The notes beneath the pieces are model-generated. The model saw nothing but the letters and a program-made list of their open reading frames with translations. It ran no database searches and was not told the origin of the DNA. A program made the translations under genes and the position numbers. Shown in pieces: positions 23,086-34,700 of a DNA stretch of 64,000 nucleotides. This DNA comes from Gloeophyllum trabeum ATCC 11539 (lineage: Eukaryota; Basidiomycota; Agaricomycetes; Gloeophyllales; Gloeophyllaceae), in the NCBI RefSeq assembly GCF_000344685.1, contig NW_006920421.1:1275865-1339864 (forward strand). Reading direction: 5' to 3'. The stretch's first letter is position 1, and each line of letters starts with the position of its first letter.

Positions 23086-23925
23086 ATGTTCGCCACGCTC
23101 CTTTCGTCCACGCTCTTTTTCGCCCTTGCGATCCAGTCCGCGACCGCAGAGTTCTCCATTGACACCCCTACCTTGACTCAGGTGCGTCCAAGCGATTTGC
23201 GCTGGCGAATTCGGCTCTGACATCGGACTCGTCTTTGAAAATCGGTTCGAATAGTGCCAAGACGTCCAGTTTGGCTGGCAGGACACCGGCGCTGGCCCCT
23301 ACAACCTCCTCGTTGTTCCTGGTGACGACCCCTGCAGCGACGTTGTGTAAGAGCGCCGACGAACTTTACCGGAGCGAGCTCTGACTTGATCCCCTGATAG
23401 TGCTGATCTCGGTGACCACGATGGCACCAGCATGACCTGGAAGGTCAACCTCGCCGCTGGCACGAAGGTTATGTTCTCTCTTGAAGATAACAACGGTGAC
23501 GAAGCCTGGTCTGGCGCTGTAAGTCGCCTACTCAGGAGCCTATGAATACCCCTGATAACACTCCTGCAGATGACCGTCCAGGGCAGCGATGACTCTTCTT
23601 GCCTGCCCCAGGCATCCTCCTCCGCTGCCTCCAGCTCCACTGCCAGCTCCTCTGCTGCTTCCTCCAGCGCCGCCCCCACGACGTAAGCCGTTCTCATCAC
23701 AAGTGCCATGATCGGCCATCTGACATCCCTTACAGGTTGGTCGTATCTGCCAACCCGACCAAGGCGGCAACCACCGCCGCCGCGACGACCTCGAGCGGCT
23801 CCGCCGTCCCCGTGGGCGCCGCCAACGCAGGCTTCAACCCCACCTCCGGTGCCTTCTCCGCCCGCCAGTTGAGCACGCCCGCCCTGGTCCTGGGTGCCCT
23901 CGGCGCACTCGTCGCACTCGCCTGA
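23086..23925 (+). CDS. Secreted Ser-rich GPI-anchored protein with Ig-like (Kre9/Knh1-type) N-domain
   Basis: Five exons (23086-23181, 23255-23346, 23401-23518, 23570-23682, 23736-23925) give 202 residues. A signal peptide (residues 1 to about 21, LFFALAIQSATA) precedes a beta-rich domain of about 90 residues (FSIDTPTLTQCQDVQFGW ... VNLAAGTKVMFSLEDNNG ... SDDSSCL) with conserved Cys. After it come a Ser/Ala-rich linker, likely O-glycosylated, and a C-terminal hydrophobic tail (LSTPALVLGALGALVALA) preceded by small residues, a GPI-attachment signal. Proteins of this layout are abundant in basidiomycetes and sit on the plasma membrane or cell wall; their biochemical function is not established. 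Neighbours give no functional hint. The gene is intact. Confidence 0.85.
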
Positions 23926-24658
23926 GTTCCCGGGCCCCCCTGTCCCCCAATCCGTGTATACCCAAACCCCCCTTGCACTTTCTATGATTCTGTATCCTGG
24001 AGATACACGTGTACACCACTGTCTCCGTCTCCAGGGAAGGGCTGGTTGATTTACTCTTACTTGGCGTCTATGGAGAAGTCTATAGTGGATCTGATATTGA
24101 TTGATCTTTTTCTTGATCTTGGTGATTTATTGAGGTATTTTAAGAGCTCGAAGGGTACCGGTGTCAGTGGTTTCTTGGAATTGTTTGTATATTGTCAATA
24201 TACTACCAGCGAATCGTGGTATTTCGCCCTCGGGCGATGGATGTCACGACCAGACGACAACGTACCTACTACGACCTTGGAGACCCTGTACTGAAACCTG
24301 CAGAAACTGCAATATCTACACCCTGACCCGCTATCGTGAGTTGCGCAATATGCCGTCAGCAATAGACGGAAATAATCGAACATGACCTTCGTCTACTATA
24401 ACATTCAAGTTGCGATTTCCACCCTAGGAGTGGTTGGGCCCCCGGATCCTGGCGGAGCTTTTGCCTCCACCGGAGTAGGAGGCATGGCGAGGAACATAGC
24501 ATTCGACCCTCGAGTGACCAGGTTGATACGGGCCATCCTGCCTACCAAGGTCGAAGGATCCAGCAATGCAGATAAGCCGTCTACATCTTCCTGCCCGGGT
24601 AATGTCGCGAGTCTGGCATACATTAAGATACACGGTAGAATGGAATGAGTTCCACAAC
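23926..24658. other. Intergenic, no gene seen
   Basis: The stretch lies between two convergent genes (the GPI protein on plus, the APH-like gene on minus), so it should hold both 3' untranslated regions. Reading frames here show no recognisable domain. Confidence 0.5.
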
Positions 24659-26032
24659 TTACATGCTCTCCAAGGTCGGCAGGATGAGGAACCCGTCTCT
24701 GACGGCATCGTATTCGGACAGATCGACGAGGGTGTGCCTGGTATCGTCGAGGTCAAGCGGTCTGAGGAAGAGTGAGTCGCGCCCGGCGATCTGCGTGACT
24801 GCTCTCTTGAAGATGTTGCAAAGTTCGGTTCTCTCTTTCTCGCCGCCTCCCGATAGGGAGGGGCGGAGCCAGAGAGGGAGGCGGGCGCAAGACCAGAGCG
24901 GCGCAGTGGTTATGCTCTGCCATCCGCTGAGGCACACCTAACAGCGGCGCGAAAATCAGTCTGCACGATCCCGGATGTGGCCGACACGTACGATCTTCGA
25001 AGGTTCCTCCGGATTCACGTGAATATTCTTCAGACTCAACCTGTGCAGATCCAACGAGAAGGGCGCCAGGTCCGGGTCGTCCTCATCCAGCCCGCGACAT
25101 CGGCTGACGAGCTCGAACATCAGCCCCGCGGTCCGCTCCACCTGCAGCCGCACGTCCTCGACGCCGCGCTGGTAGTCCGCCGACGTGTCCTGCGCGAACA
25201 TTACGCGCGAGCAATCGAGCTCCCGTTGCGCGCATGCGAGGAAGTAGGCGCGGGCGGTGGGGAAGGGGCCGCGGTGGAGCGAGAGGTGAGCGCGTCCGTC
25301 GACGTAGAACACGGGGCGCGTGACAGGCCCGAGAGTGATTTCACCGTCGTCTTGCTGTACGAGACTGCCGATTTGGGGGAAGCGGATGGAGAAGACGTCG
25401 AGCATCCATCTGGCTACTTGGGTGATTATTTCGTTCCGTTGGAATGGGGTGAGAAGTGTGAATATGGGTTCCAGTGGCGTCCCAGCGATCTGGACAGCGG
25501 ATGAATACGCTGTGCTGTAGGTGCAGAGCGGTAAGGGGTCACCTTCTGGGTGAGGATGTAAGGCCCGAGATTGTTGTTGGCCTCAAAGCCACAGGCCAAC
25601 ACATGGGGTACGGGAATGGAGGTATGACTCCGGATATATTCTATAGTGGCCACCTGTAATATGCAGTGTCGATGAGGCATGAGCGAGACTACCGGAAAGC
25701 CTATGGTTACCTCGGAGTGAAGTATGGGGGCCAAAGCTCCCGATGTAGCCACTCGGGCTATGATATCGGGTCCTTCAGACATGGCGATACGATAGGACTG
25801 GTGATCATCCACATCGGGTGAGTTGGACCCGCTGAACTATGCGGATTGAACATACTCTGCAGACATCATCTTCAGATGCAGTGAGCGGTCCGACTCAGCA
25901 TCAGAGGGTCATGATGAGTCCTGTACCTTTCCCAAGAAAGTTGATCGAGGCGACAGATCGATTTGTCTTGCCTTGTACCACTTCTTTGAGCGTTTCGAAG
26001 TCAATCCCTTGCGCCGAAGAAGCTCCAGACAT
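24659..26032 (-). CDS. APH/AIM9-like kinase-fold protein, probable pseudokinase
   Basis: Member of the aminoglycoside phosphotransferase (APH)/AIM9-type kinase-fold family, expanded in basidiomycetes and mostly of unknown substrate. Exons: 26032-25927, about 25827-25711, 25653-25543, 25489-24992, 24937-24659. Landmarks are INFLGKG near the start, HSEVATIEYIRSHTSIPVPHVLACGFE (Glu/alpha-C equivalent), GPYILTQKIAGTPLEP (hinge), FYVDGRAHLSL, and the catalytic-loop region DLHRLSLKNIHVNPEEPSKI followed by CLSGWQSITTAPLW. In active relatives the catalytic loop has an Asp where Arg stands here, and the metal-binding Asp of the DWQS/DWES motif is Gly here. Both losses suggest a catalytically dead or non-canonical member. 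The junction between the first and second exon is not resolved: no simple GT...AG pair keeps the frame, so a tiny exon, a sequence error or a start at an internal Met is possible. Confidence 0.7.
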
Positions 26033-26440
26033 ATCCCAAGACACGACACTGAGGAAGAAGTCAAGTTGTCAGATATGTTTATCGACGGCTCGCTGGCGTC
26101 ATCGACATGGCGACTTACACGTGTGCGATCCGACGAGACAAAGATATGTCCATAATTACCCGGAATTCATAGCCATTCGTATGGGTCTCTGGAAATGAAA
26201 TCATGTTTTAAGCTTTCGGCGCCAGAAGCGCATCTGCACCAAACGTACCGACAATCCGGACGTCTCATTGTACTAATTTAGTTTTGTAGCTGTAGCACTG
26301 CTTATGCGGTGGCCCTGTACGTGCAGATCCCTTTGACATCGTTATCGTTGGATGCTGAGCTTCTTTCAAAGCGTCGTAGATCCCTTGATCGTCAGATCAG
26401 CCACACCACTCTACATCTTTCGCCGCCACAACGTTTCATC
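26033..26440. promoter_or_regulatory. Shared divergent promoter of the APH-like gene and PCC1
   Basis: This 408-bp region lies between two start codons facing away from each other, so it should hold both promoters. It contains no long reading frame of note. No specific binding site is recognisable. Confidence 0.45.
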
Positions 26441-26830
26441 ATGTCCAATAGTCATTCGGATTGGCACATTGTGTAAGTGCTGTTTGTGCGTGGCACGATA
26501 CGAACTGACTCGCCTTCGTGTAGGACTGTGCGAGTCCCCTTCGCATCGGCCAGGCATACGGCGATTGCGAAGCAAGTCATCGAGGTTGACCGAGAATTAC
26601 AGCCACATGCCGTCAAGCGATCGCTCATCGTGGAGGACGATATCTTGGTGGCGTATGTCGAAACTGCTACAACCGAATCGCCAACAATCTGAGCATGTCA
26701 TGACAGAACATTCACGACATTAACGGTTCGCTTAGCGAGATTGACGGTAAACGCGTTCCTGGAGAACGTCGAGCTAGTTGTTCGGACAATCGGACAGTTT
26801 GGCGAAGACGCGGAACGGGTGCCAAGCTAG
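26441..26830 (+). CDS. PCC1: EKC/KEOPS complex subunit Pcc1
   Basis: Pcc1 is the small dimerisation subunit of the KEOPS complex, which makes the universal t6A37 modification of ANN-decoding tRNAs and in yeast also affects telomeres and transcription. Three exons (26441-26472, 26524-26652, 26707-26830) give 94 residues, the family's usual size. The fold is visible as TVRVPFASARHTAIAKQVIE, an Arg-Glu-Leu-Gln-Pro segment, VKRSLIVEDDILVATF, then the long C-terminal helix LTVNAFLENVELVVRTIGQF. It is encoded tail to tail with the PA2G4/Cdb4-like gene, whose stop lies 104 bp away. The gene is short and easily missed because the first exon is only 32 nt. Confidence 0.88.
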
Positions 26831-26933
26831 CAATACAGTCTGTTGCACAACAGCAGCCGGACGCGCAGGAAGTACACTATTCAAAACAGTATACACCTAT
26901 AGTGCACATTTACTTCTTCTTTGTCCATTTCCT

Positions 26934-28506
26934 TTAAGCAGCAGCAGCGTCGCCGCCAGCCTTCTTTGCAGCCTTCTTCGCCGCCTTCTTATCCTCGCGC
27001 AACTTCTTTGTCAGCAGCTCTTTCAATTCAGGATCTTCTAGTTCCTTGTCCGATTTCACCAGCTCTGGTTTGTACCAGACGGGTGGATGAGTGACCAAGG
27101 CTGGCCCAGCAGGGAGGAGAGCGATCGTGAAGTGGAAAGCGGCGACAACGGTACCAGGCGGCGTGAAGCTTCATTGAAACAGGGGATCAACAGTTATTCG
27201 GCGTATGATTCATTGGATCAGACTTACACAACTTCGTATGGCTTCACAAGATTGTGTTGGACAGCCTCTTGCAGTCCTAACCGTGCCCGCTTCTCGTCTT
27301 CCAAAACGCGAATGTTGAATGGGAAGGCACCAGCCTTCTTTTGGACATCAGAGAACACCGCTCTTGATGTCTTCATCTTCAGCTGGTAAGTAACAGTCGA
27401 CTCGCGCTGGTACACAGTCGTCCGTGATTCCTCTGTCCGAGCCTGAAGCGAACCAAATCATGGATCTCAACCTGATTATACATAATGATCAAGACGTACC
27501 TTGCCATCCTCTCCAGTGGAGACGAGGATGTCAATACCATAGACTTCATTCTCGGCAAATGTCGCAGTCTCAAAGTCCTTCTTCTGGGCTTCGCTGGGGT
27601 TCAGGATAATACGCTTCTTCCCGTCAATGACATTCTGTGACTGTTGACAAGAGAGCATGCCTACATTCGCGCTTGTCAGAATGTAATTCGAAAAGAGGGG
27701 AGGTCATACATACCTTCGACAGGCTTGCACCCAAACGCAGCGGTCACCTTCTCAACCGCCTGCGTTACATCCCAGTTTTTGTTGCCCACTTTGACTAGGC
27801 GCATAGCGACCTCAGCAGCGGTCCACGCAGCCTTGATCGCATCCGCCCGCCTGCCAGTAACAGGCTCCTTCTCCGAAGCACCCACGACCACCGTCTCCGC
27901 GCTGATTGCTGCGAATCCATCGATGTGGGCGCCCAGGTGAATCTTCACGACGTCGTCTTTTGCGAGGGTCTGCCCAGAATTCGGGTCCGATCTGGATGGG
28001 GAGCGTATATCAATATCTCGGTACGGGGTCGCTGGCATCTCCGCACTGAACCGGCGTAAAAGACATACTCCAGGGGAGAATAATGCGCTACCGCGTTATT
28101 GACGGAGACGCAGGTGGGGAAGGCGATACCTGCATTATAGCACGCTTAAAGAACGACCATATATAACACGTAAAGGAAGACGCACCCTTGCTGACTTTTA
28201 CACCCTTCACCGATTTATTGTACACTGCACCCGTGCCCTGTTCGAGGAGTTTATCCCCTTCAATGCAGAGATCGATAACCTTCGCCCCCTCCTTCGTGAG
28301 CTCGACCAGCTTTTTCAGCGCATTGTTCACGATATCCGCCGCGGTCTAAAGAGCAAACGGTGCATGGTAAACTAAAGCGCTCTGCGAGGCGGCGTATGAA
28401 CGCGGCGCACCTTGTATTTCGTGAAATCAGCCTCAGCCGTTGACTTGGGGGCCTCCGTCTTGGGGACCTCGGCGGGGGGCGTCTTCTCAGCAGCTGTGTC
28501 GGACAT
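26934..28506 (-). CDS. PA2G4/Cdb4-like MetAP2-fold protein
   Basis: Homologue of PA2G4/EBP1 and fission-yeast Cdb4 (curved DNA-binding protein), which carry the pita-bread fold of methionine aminopeptidase 2 without peptidase activity and act in ribosome biogenesis, translation or nucleic-acid binding. The acidic/Pro-rich N terminus leads into [75 protein letters not shown] and later [13 protein letters not shown] and [20 protein letters not shown]. Positions where an active MetAP has metal ligands are largely substituted. The C terminus is a Lys/Ala-rich tail ([17 protein letters not shown]), typical of these proteins and suited to rRNA binding. About eight exons with short introns; exon 1 is 28506-28411, and the start is the only good ATG of that frame. 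About 390 residues. Confidence 0.87.
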
Positions 28507-28812
28507 GGTACTTGGTGGATCGATGGAGGTTACGAGAGGATGAGAATAAGACGTAACGATAATCGGTCTCGTGCTGTGGACTTCATTTTATTCGCGACCT
28601 CGAAAACGTGAGCTTCCTCTTTCGGACAGTATTGTATATGAAGGTCTAGCAAAGCTCTGTATAACAAGCGCACGACTGCAAGGTATCTAGGGTATGATAA
28701 TGATAGACACGACAATATAAGCAAGCACGATAAATACTGTATAGATCCAATCCAGCTAGAAATGTGCACCCCAATGCCGTAGCTTGAGCGACGAACCCAT
28801 CCTAAAGCTATA
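28507..28812. promoter_or_regulatory. Promoter of the PA2G4-like gene and 3' end of the methyltransferase
   Basis: The two neighbouring genes lie on the minus strand in tandem. This 306-bp interval carries the 3' untranslated region of the methyltransferase on one side and the promoter of the PA2G4-like gene on the other. AT-rich in the middle; no named site. Confidence 0.4.
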
Positions 28813-30720
28813 TCATCCCTTGTCGTCCTTACCATTCTTTCCTTTCGCCGCGGGTTTCCGAGCTACGAATGCTCTGATAATACGACAGGTGGATTGTTCT
28901 GATCCCGGGCTGGAGGGCTCTTCGAGGTCGTCAATCGGCCCGACACCCTGCCTCCATACTTTCCACTCGGGCCGCTCAAAGTCCTGCAAGGGCTCCTGCC
29001 ACATTAAGGAAGACTGAACGTGGTCGCGCATACTGGCACGATCCATCATGTCGCTGGCGACCGAGAGATTAGCCACGTCCCGGCCATGAAATAAATTACT
29101 CACTTGTACCAATTGTACCATGCGACCTCGAATTCGTCTCGGCAGGTGTTCTGGCTTGGGCGCTCCTTGAGAGGATGTACCTTAGGGTCGTCCCCATACA
29201 AGCGCTGAAACTCGTCCCAGATAGCCTCCTTGCATGCAGAGATCAAACGAATAGTCCGCATCAGGTGGATGGGGGCGCACGACTGGACCAAGAGGGATCG
29301 GTGGTTTGGACTCTCCTTGAGCTTAGCCCCGGCCTCTCCGGAAGGTCGCTTAAGCCGAGCCTTGAGCTCGAGAATGTCACCGAGGTCAATCCGTGTGTCG
29401 GGGGCGGGGACCGCTCTCCTACCGCCATCGACAAGCATACTGTTCGGCGGCAAGGGAATATTTAGAGCGGCATGGGTTTGTAAATCAACGAAATCCAGGG
29501 ATGAGAGATAGAAGGGAAGCACGGAGAGCAGGCGAGGAGCGAGGAAACGAGTGTGCAGCATGGCGTCCCACGCCGCCTTCAGTTTTGAATGGTCTCTATT
29601 GTCATTGACGTACGGCTGGTCTCTAGGTTTTGATGTTCGTCCTGGAATGACAAGCGAGTTTTGGGAGTCCGATTGAAAAGTCTTTGGGAGGGAGGGAGCC
29701 TGGTCGGAAGTAGGGGTGTCGGAGTCGTATAGAGTGCTTGACCGAGCGGTCGAGAAACTGCGCGAGGATATACCATAGGTGGTCGGGAGGATGACGGAGC
29801 TGAGGGCTGGTGATGGCGTCGCGGACGTGGGAAGGGGACCGCAGGGAAATATCAGGTCATCTTCTACGACCTAAAATGGATTATGTCATAAGCAGGTCCC
29901 CGCGCGCGCTTAGTCAGATTTAACGGACCTCAAGGTAAGCCCCAGGCTTCAGGATCCGGTAAATTTCCTGTCCAGCCGTTAGGCCGTCCATGGTTTGGAT
30001 ACAGTCGGGTGATGGGACCTACCTCCAGCAGATCTTGCCACTGAGTAAAAAATCGAATCTCAGCTATGACTTTCGTCAAAAAAAAAAACAGCAACGCTTA
30101 CCTCGTCCTCTGGGACTCCAAGGCCGATTGACGCCATCCTAACGAAGTCAAAGTGGGCGGAAGGAAACGGCAGTCTCTCCAGGCTGACGCGTAACGGCGA
30201 GGGTTACAGATTAGAGGTTATAACAGCATAAACATAAAATGCTTACAAATTGCCATGTACCCACTCGACGCGTCGGCAAATATCCTCGTACTCGGGTAGA
30301 CGTTCGAGATTTGGCTGAACTTCTTGGATATCAAATCCGACGAAGGTAGACTCCTAAGAGCAAGCGATCACATTTAGTATGCACCCGCTGCGCCGCGTCG
30401 CCCACCTCTCACCTCCCACTGCTGCGCCGCATTTATCACCCAGAACCCTCCGCCACATCCTAGGTCCAGCACTCGCCGTGGCGGCTGCTCGATGTGATGT
30501 ACAGTGAGACTCTTAAATATACTCTGCATGTACATGTGGTTCCAGTTGTCGCTGACCAAACAAAATCAGAATAGGTCGCACAGATCAATCAATTTCTGAC
30601 TCACAAATCCATGAGGTCACTGGTGTATACCAGGGGATATGGGACCTCACCCGCCCTGCGCTTGTGCCTCCGGCCCCTGAGGAGCTCGGCCTGCACGTCT
30701 TTGCCCACAGACGCGGTCAT
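28813..30720 (-). CDS. SAM-dependent class I methyltransferase with long C-terminal part
   Basis: Class I (Rossmann) S-adenosylmethionine methyltransferase. Motif I is RRVLDLGCGGGFWVINAA, the acidic loop is FVGFDIQEV, motif IV is HFDFVRMASIGLGVPEDEW, and the post-motif helix is YRILKPGAYLEVVEDDLIFP. N-terminal to it lies a conserved-looking GEVPYPLVYTSDLMDFDNWNHMYMQS segment. After the methyltransferase core there is a Ser/Pro/Thr-rich insert (around 29640-29840) and then a domain containing LVQSCAPIHLMRTIRLISACKEAIWDEF, WYNDMMDRASMRDHVQ and a basic tail ending GKNGKDDKG. Such two-part proteins are frequent in agaricomycetes; the substrate is unknown. The start is uncertain: the ATG of MTASVGKDVQAELLRG is taken, but the frame stays open upstream through NAGGGDEPFAVG, so an upstream start or extra exon is likely. 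It shares a divergent promoter with NDUFB8. Confidence 0.8.
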
Positions 30721-30984
30721 CCCGACTGCAAAGGGCTCGTCGCCGCCGCCAGCGTTGTCGAGCGGGGCGAGAGTGAGAGGAGGGCAGTGGTCGGGATAGG
30801 TACAGAATAGAAGTAAACGCGAATGGCAGAGGCCATCACGCCGGGCAACTGAGCATGCAGATCTCGAGATCTCGCATTCCAGAAGGGACCCCGATCCGAC
30901 CCTTAATGAACCAATCGGGGTCTCGCTCTGCTTACGTAACCACACCGTCCATATTCTTCCGTTGTCGAACCTCGCGACCATCTC
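30721..30984. promoter_or_regulatory. Divergent promoter, methyltransferase and NDUFB8
   Basis: At most 264 bp separate the two start codons, and part of this may be coding for the methyltransferase N terminus. Both genes must draw their promoters from here. No specific site is recognisable. Confidence 0.4.
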
Positions 30985-31608
30985 ATGCTCTCCAACGCCG
31001 TCCTCCGCGTCGCCCGCCCCTCTGGGCTCTGGCGACGAGCACCGTCAGCGCCGTTGCGCGCGTTCAGCAATGCACCCGCCAGGCGGCACCCCGTCCCCGC
31101 CACCTACAAGCATCCAGAGATGGAAGATCCCCAGCTGAATGGATACCCGAGACTGCCATATGTTTCCAGGCAATACCTGCCGCCGAAGGGGTGGGAGGAC
31201 CCGCAGATGAGACGCAACTTTGGCGATACTGTATGTCCTGGAGTTCGATATTGCCCGTCCCACTTCTCATGATATCACGTCTCCGCTCTGTGCGTGCTAA
31301 ATGACGGCAGTTGCACGAGCAAGAGGAAATCCTCTCCATGTGGGGTCCTGATATCTCAGTTGTTCCGCCCGAGACCGCCCTGCGTCAGTTCTCGCTCGCA
31401 GTCCTTGTTTTCGTTGGCATCGGCGCCATCTGCTACGCACTCGTCCCTGACAGTCCCGTGCTTCCCCGTCAATACCCCTTTGACGGCCTGAAGGAGGAAC
31501 TCGGAGGACTGGAAGAGACCAAGGTAAATAGGAATGTTCTCAACCACTTACCCTTCTCATTCATTGTGATGTCAGGCTCGTACCGAAGAGTATGTAGAGG
31601 AAGATTAA
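30985..31608 (+). CDS. NDUFB8: Mitochondrial complex I accessory subunit NDUFB8
   Basis: Accessory subunit of the membrane arm of NADH:ubiquinone oxidoreductase, in the mitochondrial inner membrane. Three exons (30985-31230, 31311-31523, 31576-31608) give 163 residues. An N-terminal Arg/Ser/Ala-rich presequence (LRVARPSGLWRRAPSAPLR) precedes the family motif region LNGYPRLPYVSRQYLPPKGW and MRRNFGDTLHEQEEILSMWG. One transmembrane helix follows (FSLAVLVFVGIGAICYALV), then PRQYPFDGLKEELGG and an acidic C terminus (EEYVEED). The last exon codes for only ten residues plus the stop. It lies convergent with RAD2. Confidence 0.9.
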
Positions 31609-31789
31609 TGCCATCTTTTGTTTCATCTGCCCATTCCATTGCATTCTCCGTCCCGGACGCCAACGGATGCGTTGATGTTCCGAATCAAGACAATGCATAT
31701 AGGTTCAGAGGTGCGCGTACGAATGAATGCTATTACTACAGGTGACGTCCGTGGACTCGGCGAATACACGATACAGTAAGTTTAATAAA

Positions 31790-34700
31790 TTAAGCGACAT
31801 TAGATTCATCAACCATTTCCGCCGACGTCGACGTATTAGATACTCCTTTGTAGGCTGGCTTAGGACGAGGACGTAGCTGTACACGCAATGGTTCCGCAGA
31901 TTCATCGCCATCGCCAGACGGAGCCTGACTTCGTCCCGCAAAGTCACTACCCTCGTCATCCTCGGTGTCTGACTTTCTAGCCCTTCTCTTAGATGATGCA
32001 GCTCGACCACGGCCTCTTTTGCTGGCTTTCGCTTCTTTAGCCGCACCCCTTTTCGCCGTGCTCTGAACAGCTTCACCATTTTTCTTAGCGCCCGTTTTTC
32101 TTTTCTTCGCCGCGGGCTGTCGACTCTCTTCTTCAGCTCCCTCCTGCGGCGCGGGGCTCGCAGACGCGGAAGCGGCATCCCCCGACTTTGAGCGCTGCTT
32201 GCGGAAGTTTGTGACGACCTCTTGAAGTCGTTTGCTAGTGTATGCTTGTCGTTTCCGAGGGGCATACGTCCCACTCCCCGCCGTGACATCGAGGAACGTG
32301 TTCAAGTTCCCTTGTCTATTGAGTGCAGCGGTCTGAATCCTTCAATTAGTATGTTACCCTGCAACCCAATATAGGAGACGTCACCTGGCCCCTCTTGCCC
32401 ACCCGTTGGATGATTGGCAAGAGTAAATCATCCACTTTGATCTGTCCCCATCCCAGTTCTTCGTGGAGAAACCTACGCGCAGCCTCAGAATCAGTGACGT
32501 CTACTTCAGCACGACTCAGACATACCCGCGGAGCGCGTCGAGATCCGGCAAGCCCCACTTGAATGGCTCTTCGGAAGAGTCGACGGTCGGATGATAGTAA
32601 GCGTCCCTCTTCACCGAGTGTCAATATTACGAAGGAACCCTGGACGCGGTGATACTTACAACGGCAGGATTTGGCCAATCAGGAGGCAGGTACAAATCCT
32701 TGAACCGTTTCTTCTATACGCGGAGTTAGTAAGACAGAACGTGGCCGTTAGCACATTTCTTACAAAACGTTTGCGGAAACTCGATTTGTTATCCGCTTCA
32801 GTGTCCTTTCCGGATTGCACCTTTGTCCACCATTCCTTGAACTTGTGCAGTCCGTCCTCCCCGGGGAACTCTGTCAGTAACTCCATTGCCACAACCGGAC
32901 CTACCCGCGGTAGGCCCTCCACATAGTCGCTTCCCAGCAGGTAAGCCAATCGAATGAGTTTATCACGGTCCAATCCCAGCTCGCGCGCTAAATCTGATAA
33001 CAAGAAGCACTCCACCGTTTTCGATTGATTGAACATATTCTTGTACACCCGCAAGCCGCCGAACAGGAAGACATCTGAGTCGTCGGTGATAACGCCATCG
33101 ACGAGCTCCAGTCGGACAAGCTCAGCACACTGCGCTTCGGCTTCCATGGGTGCCGTGATATACGGGATGCCAAATAAGCGCAGCATCGTCTGCGAAAAAC
33201 AATGAAGTCAGTGCATGCATAATGAGCAGCGGGGAAGTTCTCACCATAATTTGCGCGACCATTTGATGCGTGATGTCTTCGGAATCCCGCAACGCGATTT
33301 TTCGCTGCTCATTCAACGCTTTTATTTCCGCGTCTATTTCGTTCCGGACGTCATTCAAGTCCCGGCCCTTCACCTGTGAGATGAACCGGGCAAATTCGCC
33401 CTCTTCCGCGGTGGGATCCATTTCCTGAGCTGCGTCCCAGGTGTCCTCAGCGGCTCTGGTTTCCTCCGCCTCGGCCGATTGAGCTTGTTCCTCGTCAACA
33501 GGCGACGGAGATCGCGGCAGCTCGGTTAAAGATGTGTCGTCAGGTGGTTGCGCGGTTACGGCTGACGAAGGGACGGCCCAGGTCACCGCATCGTCATTGG
33601 AGGCTACGATGACCGGCTCGTTATCCGATCCAGGCGGCCTATCAGCAGTAGAGGCATCGGCGCTTCCTGAGAAAGCCATGCTCGTCGAATCAGCGTCTAA
33701 GTGGATGAAGGTCGTTTGACCGTGGTCGCCTAGAGGGTGCTCATCGGTATGGGCTGAGATGGCAGGCCCAGCAATATTCAGCGTAGATGTAGCTTCTTGA
33801 GCTTCTGGCACAATGACTGCTTCCATGTCCTCTTCAGACTCGCTGACGAGCTCCGCGAGATTATTAGGCGGAGATAGTGGAGTCGTGTGTCCAGCAGGGA
33901 TGAACTGAGACTTGTCGCCGGTTTCCTCGATATACCCATCTGCCCTTCTATTTTGTTCCACTATGTGGCTCGGAATATCAAGGGCATTTCTCGCACTCGG
34001 CGTAGACTGCGTCGGTACGAGTAAACTAGGCGAGCCGAACATGGAAGAAGTCTCCAAAGCATCTGTCCGGATGGCTTGGCTGAACGAGGTCCTGGATGGC
34101 CGCACATTGCCTATTGACAATGCGGTCTCTAGCCTAGAAGGCGATGCATACAAATCATCCGCGTTCCAAGTACTGGCACCATGTTTCTTGGGTGATGATG
34201 GCTCGGACCTCCTGAACAGAGGGGGACTCCCTTGCTGTTCGCCGACAGAGAGCGATGCCCCGGACGTGCCTGCAGTAGGAGCTGAGCCACTAGACTTACG
34301 TTGGTACTGCTCGTCGCGCGAAGCATGTAGGGCACGTTCGAGCTCCGCGCTCTCTGCATAATCCAAGGATTCTTGCATCGCGACAGCCAGCTCAGGATCT
34401 TCCATTGAGGCTTCGGTATCTTCAGGCTCTTCGGGTGCAAAGAGTGCCGGCTTCTTTGGTCTTGAGGTAGGAGGAGCAGTGGCATTCGCCTTCTTGGGTG
34501 ACTGCCTCTTAGCTATGGCGGAAAGAGCCATCCCCCTTCGGAATTCCCGAAGATCGGCATCCATTAATGGTGCAGGATCACTGCATAAACAGGGATATCA
34601 GAAATCATTCGCCCGTACGGTGCCTTACCTACACGTTTACCTCCTCCATTTCCTGATCACTATCCTCGTCATCGTCGGGTAGTTTTGTATCTTGATCAAT

